From: JACVRN01 sp035276685
GTDB taxonomy: Bacteria > Acidobacteriota > Blastocatellia > Pyrinomonadales > Pyrinomonadaceae
DNA length: 64,000 nt
Assembly (NCBI GenBank): GCA_035276685.1
Contig: DATELK010000088.1
Span: 14,798 to 78,797, forward strand
Reading direction: 5' to 3'
Part shown: piece after piece, positions 57,378-64,000 of the stretch
Layout of the letters: each line of letters begins with the position of its first letter
Numbering within the stretch: the first letter of the stretch is position 1
Made by a program: the position numbers and the translations under genes
The notes under the pieces: generated by a model
Seen by the model: the letters and a program-made list of their open reading frames with translations, nothing else
Told to the model about the DNA's origin: nothing
Database searches by the model: none

Positions 57378-59459
57378 TTACGCGGCGCGTCCTGCGAGCT
57401 GTGCAATCGCGGCTATCAACTCGCGCGAGCCCACGGGCTTAGCCACGTGCACCTGATAGCCTGCGGCCAGAACGCGCTCCCGGTCTTCCTCTCTGGCGTA
57501 AGCCGTGAAGGCTGCGGCAGGGATGAGCCCGCCCCTGTCGGCGGAGAGCGAGCGCACCTTCTGTATTAAAGAGTAGCCGTCTTCTTCGGGCATCCCTATG
57601 TCGCTCATCAGCACGTCCGGCTTCCAGTCCACCAGAGTCTCGAAGGCTTCGTGAGCAGACGCGCAGGTTCTTACTTCCGCGCCAGATTTTTCTATGACGG
57701 CGCTGATGACGGTTCTGGTGTCCGGCTCGTCGTCAACCACCAGCACGCGCAGTCCCTCAAGCCTATGCTGCTGTGTGAAGGAGGCTCTGTCTCTGCGCGC
57801 GCGATAAGCGGGCTCGGCTTTTTGAGTTGCGGTGCTGACGGCCAGAAGCGGGAAGGTGGCAGAGAAGGTCGAGCCCGCTCCTTCGCCCTTGCTCTCCACG
57901 TCAACCGTCCCGCCGTGAAGCTCAACCAGATGACGCACGATTGCGAGCCCTAGCCCTAGCCCGCCGTGCGTGCGTGTAGTGGTGCTGTCAGCCTGCCGGA
58001 ATCTATCGAAGACGTGCGGCAAAAATTCCGCAGCGATTCCCTTGCCCGTGTCGCTGACGGTGAATCTTATGTGCGAAGCTACGCGCTCAAGATTGACGCG
58101 AACGTGGCCGCCTTCGGGCGTGAACTTGATGGCGTTGGAGAGCAGGTTCCAGGCAATCTGTTGCAAGCGCGCGGCGTCGCCCGACACCAAACCTCTCTCC
58201 ACGTCCCGGTCGTAGGTCAGGCGTATGCCCTTGGCTTTGGCCGCAGGGCGCACCACGTCAATCGCGCTCTCGATTGCCTTCTCAAGCTCGACCTCTTTTA
58301 TGTCCAGCAGTAGCTTGCCAGAGACTATGCGCGAAACGTCCAGCAGGTCGTCTATCAACTGGGCCTGCACCTTAGCGTTGCGCTCCATGGTTTCGAGCGC
58401 CTGATCTTTCAACCCGCCTTCGAGGTCGCCAGAGCGCAGCAGCCCTGACCAGCCTATGATGGCCGTCAGCGGCGTGCGTAATTCGTGCGAGAGCGTGGCG
58501 AGGAACTCGTCCTTGATACGGTTGGCCGCCTCTGCCTCGGAGCGCGCGGACTGCTCTCTGAGCAGAATCTTCTCGCGCTCCTCTTCGCTGTGCTTCAGCT
58601 CGTTGATGTAGCGCGAAAGCTCCTCTACGTGTCGCTGAGCCTGCTCTGCGTGCGCGACCGAAGCTTCCAGATTTTTCAGGTAGGTCTGGTAGGTGAAGAA
58701 GATTATGGCGATGATGGGCAACGTGGCGAGCACGGCGTAGAAGCCGAACGTGTCTATCAGGTGAGCCGTGATGCCTGCGAGCGACGCGCCCGCGAAGAAG
58801 GTGATGGATGTCCAGAGATAGTATGTCTTCCAGGTCTGCCAGAAGGACTGGTTCAGCTTGCAGGATTTCTCCACGGCGATGAGGCCCGTGTTCATGACGT
58901 ACTGAACGAGCGCCATCACGCAAAGCACCACCAGAAAGTTCGCCGTGTAGCCGCCGTCGGCCACGTCGACTATCGGCCCGAACATGAGCCGCACGGCCCA
59001 CGCCGTAATAAAAGTCGAGAAGGCCAGGACGGTAGAGTTGAAGATGATGGTAATCGTCTTCCTGCTAATCCACAGGCTTGAGCAGACGCCTTCCATAGCG
59101 GCCAGCAGGATAGCAGCCTCGCCTCCGTACATGAGCATGGTCAGGAAGATTATGGCGTCGGAGACTGTGATGCGCCCGCTGACGCGAGGAATAGGGACGG
59201 CGACGCGCGAGCAGATGATGACCATCAGGCCCAGCAGCAGGAACTTCAAATCCAGCTGCTTCCATTCGAGCCTGTAGAGCGAAAAGAGTATGACCGCAGA
59301 GCCTATGGCAATGATGGCCCACATGAAAGGCCTCGTGAACTTCTGCCTGTTTATCTCTGCCCGGCTCCGGCTCGAATCCAACTGCGCCAGCTCGTGCGCC
59401 GACAAAGCAGCGCGGCTGCCCCTTAACTGCTCGCCCGTCAAAGTCAACGATTCCGCCAT
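57378..59459 (-). CDS. Membrane hybrid histidine kinase with C-terminal receiver
   Basis: 693 residues from ATG 59459 (GAAGGAG upstream). Eight or so N-terminal hydrophobic helices (about 44-265) form a MASE-like sensor without a large periplasmic loop, then a coiled coil, HisKA (H325 in L-S-H-E-L-R-T-P), HATPase (N-A-I-K-F, D-T-G-K-G, G-L-G-L-G-L) and a C-terminal receiver (V-V-D-D-E-P, M-S-D-I-G-M-P). The membrane domain probably senses a membrane or redox cue. It lies 30 nt downstream (minus strand) of the subtilase gene. Confidence 0.9.
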   Translation of the reverse strand: MAESLTLTGEQLRGSRAALSAHELAQLDSSRSRAEINRQKFTRPFMWAIIAIGSAVILFSLYRLEWKQLDLKFLLLGLMVIICSRVAVPIPRVSGRITVSDAIIFLTMLMYGGEAAILLAAMEGVCSSLWISRKTITIIFNSTVLAFSTFITAWAVRLMFGPIVDVADGGYTANFLVVLCVMALVQYVMNTGLIAVEKSCKLNQSFWQTWKTYYLWTSITFFAGASLAGITAHLIDTFGFYAVLATLPIIAIIFFTYQTYLKNLEASVAHAEQAQRHVEELSRYINELKHSEEEREKILLREQSARSEAEAANRIKDEFLATLSHELRTPLTAIIGWSGLLRSGDLEGGLKDQALETMERNAKVQAQLIDDLLDVSRIVSGKLLLDIKEVELEKAIESAIDVVRPAAKAKGIRLTYDRDVERGLVSGDAARLQQIAWNLLSNAIKFTPEGGHVRVNLERVASHIRFTVSDTGKGIAAEFLPHVFDRFRQADSTTTRTHGGLGLGLAIVRHLVELHGGTVDVESKGEGAGSTFSATFPLLAVSTATQKAEPAYRARRDRASFTQQHRLEGLRVLVVDDEPDTRTVISAVIEKSGAEVRTCASAHEAFETLVDWKPDVLMSDIGMPEEDGYSLIQKVRSLSADRGGLIPAAAFTAYAREEDRERVLAAGYQVHVAKPVGSRELIAAIAQLAGRAA

Positions 59460-59488
59460 CTCTGCTCCTTCTCTGTCCAACTAGCTGA

Positions 59489-61438
59489 TTAGTAGTCCAA
59501 ACAATCCACCCCGTCATCCGTCTCAATCGCCATAGTGCTGGTTTCGTCTCCGTTAATCGCGGCCGACTGTGATTGCAGGTAAAGGTCTCCCGTAATCACC
59601 CCGTCGCCCGTTATCACACCGTCCCCTGTAATCACTCCGTCGCTCAGCATGTAGCCGTCGCCTAGGCGCGTCCCGTCTCCGAGCAGTATGCCTATCGCCA
59701 GAAACGGAGAGCCGTCGCCCGTTATCACGCCGTAGCTCGTCATGATGTAGTCGCCCGTTATCACGCCGTCCGTCATCATCGCGGCGTCGCCTGTAATCAC
59801 ACCGTCCCCGGTAATGACTCCGTCTCCGAGCAGCACTCCCGTGCCGTAAATCTTCTGGTACTTGCTGATGAGGTTAGAGCCCGTCAGGTAAGTCTGACCC
59901 GTGATGATGCCGCGCGCCCATGTGAACGTGTGCCCGGCTATGGTCGTCTGCTCGGAGGGCAGCGTGCTTGTCGTTAGTAACTGGTCGCCGAGCGGCGTGC
60001 TGTTGGTTAAGTCCGCACGCACGAGCTTCGCAAGCCGTATAGCGCCTTCTACGTTGACCTGTCCCGTTCCCTGCTCAAGCATGTTCGCGCCCGCCAGCGG
60101 CTGAGCCGTGTACATCAGAATCATCTTGACCATGTTCGGCGTCAATTTTGGATTGACCTGCAACATCAACGCTGCCGTTCCTGCGGCAACGGGCGTCGCC
60201 ATAGAACTGCCGTTCAGGTACATCTGCTTTCGGTTATCAACAGGGCTGACGCCTGCGTCCAGCGAAGGGTTCTGAGCAATCAGGTGATTGTTCACGGCCT
60301 CCGCGTTGACCACCTTGTTGCCGGGAGCAACTATGTCGGGCTTGATGAGGTTGTCGTAATGCCTGACGCCGTCCGAGTCAGTGTAGTAGCTGCGCGTAGG
60401 CCCGCGAGAGCTGTAGGTAGCAACCGTGTCATCGCCCCTTGCGTCCGTGCCGAAGGAATTGGCAGCGCCAACCGTGATGGCAGAAGGCTCGTTGCCGGGG
60501 CTGTGAATCCTTCCGTAAATCTTATTTCCATCGCTGTCTTTGCCGTTGTTGCCTGCTGCGGCCACTACTACCACGCCCGCATCAACCAGCGCCCGCACGG
60601 CCCTGCACACGGGGTCGTTTCTGTAAGAATCAACCGCAGGCATCCCAAGGCTCATGTTGACGACGCGTATGTTAAAGCGCACGCGGTTCGCCAACACCCA
60701 GTCCACCGCTCTCAACAACTGCGCGGCGGAGCCTACTCCCTGCGAGTTCAGCACGCGCACGTTAATGATGTTGGCGTTCGGTGCGATGCCCGTGTAAGCG
60801 GCATTCGAGATGCGGCCATTTCCCGCAAGGATGGACGCGACATGCGTGCCGTGTCCGTAAGGGTCGTCCGTGCGGCCTTCGCCCGTGAAGTCCTGGTTGG
60901 CGACGATGCGCACGTTGTTACTCTTATCCAGAAAAGCCTTGTGCGTGGAGTCTATGCCTGAGTCGAAGACGGCTATGCCTATGCCCGTGCCGTCCAAGCC
61001 GACAGTGTTCGTCCCGTTCTGGTTACGCACCGAATCCGCGCCCGATGTAGCGGAGAGGTGACCCAGCGTCCTCACCTCATAATTGAGCGAGACAAACGAG
61101 ACATCGCTGCGCTGGGCGAGCGCCGTGGCGGCTCCGGCCGGGAGGCTCACGACGCGAGCGTTAAAGTTCTGGAACTGGCGAAAATCGGTTCCGCCCTGTA
61201 GCAGCACGGCCAGATTCAGGCTGTCGCTCCATCCGCCCGCAGGCTGAATGATGACGCGCACGCGCTCCAGGCTCTGCCCGCTAAGGGTTTTCCGAACCAG
61301 CTCTGAAGAGGCTTTGTTTCTTGCTATTAACCCCGTAAGTGATTGAGCTTGAGTCCGTTGCGTGATTAACCTACCTGCGCCTGCGAAGGAGAGCGCCAGC
61401 AGCAAAGCGAGCCACACGGCAGGAGCTATTTTTTTCAT
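59489..61438 (-). CDS. S8 subtilisin-like protease with C-terminal VITGD repeats
   Basis: 649 residues. Signal peptide (1-32), an N-terminal inhibitor-like region, and the subtilase domain with triad D159 (I-A-V-F-D-S-G-I-D), H196 (G-H-G-T-H-V) and S412 (N-G-S-S-M-A-T-P). Residues about 535-620 are a run of hexapeptide-like repeats: L-L-G-D-G-V-I-T-G-D-G-V-I-T-G-D, then variants with L-L-G-D-G-T-R-L-G-D-G. The repeats could form a beta-solenoid for anchoring or calcium-dependent stability. It may be secreted or cell-surface attached. Confidence 0.9.
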   Translation of the reverse strand: MKKIAPAVWLALLLALSFAGAGRLITQRTQAQSLTGLIARNKASSELVRKTLSGQSLERVRVIIQPAGGWSDSLNLAVLLQGGTDFRQFQNFNARVVSLPAGAATALAQRSDVSFVSLNYEVRTLGHLSATSGADSVRNQNGTNTVGLDGTGIGIAVFDSGIDSTHKAFLDKSNNVRIVANQDFTGEGRTDDPYGHGTHVASILAGNGRISNAAYTGIAPNANIINVRVLNSQGVGSAAQLLRAVDWVLANRVRFNIRVVNMSLGMPAVDSYRNDPVCRAVRALVDAGVVVVAAAGNNGKDSDGNKIYGRIHSPGNEPSAITVGAANSFGTDARGDDTVATYSSRGPTRSYYTDSDGVRHYDNLIKPDIVAPGNKVVNAEAVNNHLIAQNPSLDAGVSPVDNRKQMYLNGSSMATPVAAGTAALMLQVNPKLTPNMVKMILMYTAQPLAGANMLEQGTGQVNVEGAIRLAKLVRADLTNSTPLGDQLLTTSTLPSEQTTIAGHTFTWARGIITGQTYLTGSNLISKYQKIYGTGVLLGDGVITGDGVITGDAAMMTDGVITGDYIMTSYGVITGDGSPFLAIGILLGDGTRLGDGYMLSDGVITGDGVITGDGVITGDLYLQSQSAAINGDETSTMAIETDDGVDCLDY

Positions 61439-61579
61439 CTCTTTTATCCTTTGGATAAATTACCGCAGTCGTATCAATAACTTAGACACGCCAAGATGGA
61501 GCTAAGAGATTCGATAACGAGGCTTTGTCAATTTTTTACAAGTCGGGTATTTAATTCGTCGGGGTTCGGGGGAAGCAGG

Positions 61580-61607
61580 ATTATAACAAAATGCACAAAA
61601 TGGTAAA
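61580..61607 (-). promoter_or_regulatory. Candidate promoter of the subtilase gene
   Basis: On the minus strand, TTTACC, a 16-nt spacer and a perfect TATAAT (61585-61580). The leader to ATG 61438 would be about 135 nt. This is an AT-rich gap between the response regulator gene and the protease. Confidence 0.5.
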
Positions 61608-61663
61608 ACACTTTTTTTGATGTTTGTTAAAACCGCGGACAGGTTAAAGGAAAATGGCTGCTT

Positions 61664-62245
61664 TCAGAACTTGAAAAGAGGGCTCTTATTCTTCTTGAGG
61701 CTGTCCCATCTCTTTTTCTGCTCTCTATTTAGCTCACTCGGGAGGGTTTCTACGGCGATGTTGCTCTCGGCGCAGAACATTCGCCAGAGCATGAAGCGCG
61801 GGTCAAGCCGTCCGGTCTCGGGCGAGATGGCGGCGCGCGTTGCCTCTCTTTCTTCGGAGGAGGTTCCACGGAGTAGCTTATCAATCAGGACGCGCAGGCG
61901 GTCAAAGTCTATGGGCTTCGTGAGGTAGCCGTTGACGCCCGCCTGCTCGGCCCTGCGCCTGAAATCGTCCGTGTCGAAGGCGGAGAGGATTACTATAGGG
62001 ACATCGCGTATCTCCTGGCGCTGGCGTATGGAGCGCGTGGCCTCTATGCCGTCCATGCGCGGCATGGCTATGTCCATCAGAATCAGTTGCGGGCGGCCAA
62101 GCAGTGCGACTGCTACGGCGTCTTCGCCGTTGACGGCCGTGACTACGCGAAAGCCCATCTCCTGCACGGCGAGGCTCACCAGCACAAGGTTGTCGTTCTG
62201 GTCGTCAACGACAAGGACTTTCTGATTGCTGCTCAATTCGGACAT
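61664..62245 (-). CDS. Response regulator receiver protein with C-terminal extension
   Basis: 193 residues from ATG 62245, the last Met before the receiver; the frame is open upstream without support. The receiver covers 1-130: V-L-V-V-D-D-Q-N-D-N, L-I-L-M-D-I-A-M-P-R-M-D-G (phospho-Asp), L-T-K-P-I-D. The last ~65 residues are polar and helical with no DNA-binding motif. It may serve the membrane hybrid kinase downstream, though they are not in one operon with certainty. Confidence 0.88.
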   Translation of the reverse strand: MSELSSNQKVLVVDDQNDNLVLVSLAVQEMGFRVVTAVNGEDAVAVALLGRPQLILMDIAMPRMDGIEATRSIRQRQEIRDVPIVILSAFDTDDFRRRAEQAGVNGYLTKPIDFDRLRVLIDKLLRGTSSEEREATRAAISPETGRLDPRFMLWRMFCAESNIAVETLPSELNREQKKRWDSLKKNKSPLFKF

Positions 62246-62605
62246 CTGCGGCTTATAAAAAGGAAGTGGGCCACCGATGTGCCCGGAAGGCTCCCCCAAG
62301 CCAACGGCGGGCGCGAACATCGGCGGCCCTTAAAAAATCAGACCTCGAAAGGGCCTACAACTCGCTGGCACGTCCGGTTCTCGCGAAGGAGTGTCAAGCT
62401 TCAGCCCTTTTTAATCCGCCCTGATAATCTGCACGTCTTGTGCCAACGTGGATTCAGGGCCGCCGCCTGCTATAAGTCATTTCCAAAGAGGACATTTAGA
62501 GATGTGAGCGTAAAGATGATGTCGGGCAGAGACTGTCCGCAAGCAGTACTTTTGTCAACATTCACTACATCTGTCTCTCGCACAATTAAGCAACAGGTGA
62601 AGCGG
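62246..62605. other. Intergenic region without recognised features
   Basis: About 360 nt between the permease gene's end and the response regulator's start, both on the minus strand. It includes a stretch with T-runs but no hairpin followed by a T-tract, no riboswitch core and no gene that I can support. Confidence 0.5.
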
Positions 62606-63958
62606 CTATCCTGAGAGCCGCCTGAGCAGGATGAAGGCCGGGTAGCTCAGCGCGAGAAGCAGGAGCGCGTAGAGGCTCGTGCCGGTGTCGCTGGCGACGG
62701 CTCCCGCTAGAAACGCGACTGAGCATAAGAGCGCAAGCGCGGTCGTCCAGGGGTAGCCCCACGCGCGGTAGGGCCGCTCAAGCTCAGGCTCTCTGGCGCG
62801 CAGGACGAAGACGGAGATAAAAGACATGGTGTAGTTGGCTACGAAGAAGAAGGCCAGCGCGGCTATCACCGTCTCGAAGCGCTCGCCGCCGACGATGAAG
62901 AGAAGGGCGACCACCGTGCTTAAAAAGAGCGCGGCCGTCGGCGTGCCGCCTCTATTAACTCTCACGGCGCGGACGGAGAAGAGGCCGTCGCGGCTCATGG
63001 AAAAGAGGACGCGCGACGCCATCAGGTGATAAGCGTTGATGCTGCTCAGCATGGCTATGATGGTGATTGAGCGAATGATGATGTCGCCGCGAGCGCCGAA
63101 AATCTTCTCGGCCGCCTCTCCCAATGCCAGATTGTCGCCAGCGATTTGTGAGACGGGCAGCACGTAGACCAAGGCCAGGTTGACCAGCAGGTAGATGCCT
63201 ATGATGGAAAGCACGCCGCCGAAGAGAGAGCGAGGGATGTTGCGCGCGGGCTCTCTGACCTCTTCCGAGAAATAGATGACTCCGTTCCAGCCGTCGTAAG
63301 TGTAGATGACAGATTGCAGAGCGAGCACAAGCGCTCCCAGAAGCGCCAGGCCCGAAGGAGAGCGCGCCTCTTCCTGAACAACGTCACCGCCTTCTCTGCC
63401 TCCGAAGGAGAAACAGGCGAGGACGAGCGCTATGAAGGCTACGGCTTTCAGCAGGCTCGTAAGGTTCTGCACGCGGCTTCCCCATACGACGCCTCGCCAT
63501 TGAAGAAGGGCGAAGGTGAGCGTGACTGCGGAGGCAATCATGACGGTTCTGCCCGCGAGCGCCGGAAAGAGCACGCCGAGGTATTCTCCTATGACAATGG
63601 AGACGGCCGCGGTCGTGCCGCAGGTCGAGAGCCAGTCGCTCCACCCGACTACGAAGCCCGCGTAGTCTCCCAGAGCGCGGCGCGCGAAGACGTACTGGCC
63701 GCCCGAGCGCGGAATAGAAGTGCCAAGCTCCGCGAGCTGAATCGCCCCGAGCAGAGCGTAGAGGCCGCCCACGACCCACACGCCCAGAAAGAGCCAGACG
63801 CCCGGGAGTCGTTCTGCGATTTCACCCGGCGCGCGAAGAATGCCCGCGCCAATGGTGTTGCCGATGATGACCGCGAGGCCGAAGCCGAAGCCCAGGACCC
63901 GCAGCAGGCGGCGACGCGGGGCTTCGACTTGTGCTACGACTTCCGATTCAAGGGACAA
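62606..63958 (-). CDS. APC-family amino acid permease
   Basis: 450 residues, 12 hydrophobic helices. Helix 1 has the family's I-G-N-T-I-G-A-G-I-L-R, followed by E-L-G-T-S-I-P-R-S-G-G-Q-Y-V-F. The start is taken as TTG 63958, because AAAGGAG lies about 8 nt upstream; TTG 63982 is an in-frame alternative. It imports amino acids or amines; the substrate cannot be told. Confidence 0.88.
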   Translation of the reverse strand: MSLESEVVAQVEAPRRRLLRVLGFGFGLAVIIGNTIGAGILRAPGEIAERLPGVWLFLGVWVVGGLYALLGAIQLAELGTSIPRSGGQYVFARRALGDYAGFVVGWSDWLSTCGTTAAVSIVIGEYLGVLFPALAGRTVMIASAVTLTFALLQWRGVVWGSRVQNLTSLLKAVAFIALVLACFSFGGREGGDVVQEEARSPSGLALLGALVLALQSVIYTYDGWNGVIYFSEEVREPARNIPRSLFGGVLSIIGIYLLVNLALVYVLPVSQIAGDNLALGEAAEKIFGARGDIIIRSITIIAMLSSINAYHLMASRVLFSMSRDGLFSVRAVRVNRGGTPTAALFLSTVVALLFIVGGERFETVIAALAFFFVANYTMSFISVFVLRAREPELERPYRAWGYPWTTALALLCSVAFLAGAVASDTGTSLYALLLLALSYPAFILLRRLSG

Positions 63959-64000
63959 GTGATTCGGCTCCTTTATGACCAACGCGTCTCGCGGGCAGGT

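Noticed and set aside
57401..59081. Open frames on the plus strand opposite the membrane hybrid kinase
   Set aside because: Shadow frames with no domain content; the minus-strand kinase is complete.

Overview
The window looks like chromosome of an Acidobacteriota bacterium, most likely class Blastocatellia. This is my inference from the mix of gene families: an Oar-type TonB-dependent transporter with an N-terminal carboxypeptidase-regulatory domain, a Ser/Thr kinase fused to an ATPase and TPR array, a winged-helix/TolB/TPR regulator, VITGD-repeat subtilase, and moderately high GC with Shine-Dalgarno sites of the AAAGGAG type. There is no rRNA, no intact tRNA and no CRISPR array.

Layout. (1) 1-9723, plus strand: a tightly packed surface-glycan cluster. 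It starts with the tail of a family 2 glycosyltransferase, then a sugar aminotransferase / Gfo-Idh-MocA dehydrogenase / hexapeptide acetyltransferase trio suggestive of a diacetamido uronic-acid type sugar, two protoporphyrinogen-oxidase-like flavoproteins, a polysaccharide deacetylase, a methyltransferase and a membrane GT39-like transferase. (2) 9724-11197: a lower-GC patch with a PIN toxin and its small partner, a 17-nt tRNA-like fragment and an HTH-Mop (molybdate-binding) protein. (3) 11240-25853: an outer-membrane TonB transporter, then a nitrogen-respiration island. A minus-strand operon (narK-like MFS, RIC/YtfE iron-sulfur repair, cytochrome-b-like anchor, molybdopterin oxidoreductase, four-cluster ferredoxin, Rieske protein, small membrane protein) is divergent from nrfH-nrfA and a porin. 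Together these could carry nitrate to nitrite to ammonium (DNRA). (4) 25875-32483: a catalytically altered IS1595-like transposase, a BON protein, a GCS2-CBS fusion and an NtrC-type regulator/hybrid kinase pair. (5) 32721-44217: redox enzymes, a kinase-ATPase-TPR protein, a thioredoxin-fold protein with an in-frame UGA at its redox centre (probable selenoprotein), an MFS exporter and an epimerase. (6) 44268-53781: a peptide-secretion locus with six tandem 41-54-residue peptide genes, HlyD, a C39-peptidase ABC transporter, a second ABC transporter and a divergent winged-helix/TPR regulator. (7) 53850-56427: a MarR-controlled operon (MarR, DODA dioxygenase, YceI, DoxX) with two matching operators. 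(8) 56539-63958: a secreted protein of unknown function, a membrane hybrid kinase, a subtilase with C-terminal VITGD repeats, a response regulator and an APC permease.

The two strongest leads are the U-G-A-C thioredoxin with a SECIS-like hairpin directly after the UGA (40963-41529) and the six-gene peptide array (50621-51650), whose genes are too short for ordinary gene calling. The peptides share an S-L-[KR]-[VL]-K/R-[TS]-[DN]-[IV]-K-A-G core, contain no cysteine, and sit upstream of a transporter with an intact C39 peptidase triad. Three copies of a dispersed palindromic repeat occur at 32.6, 46.4 and 56.4 kb; one supplies the last codons of the peptidase transporter gene.
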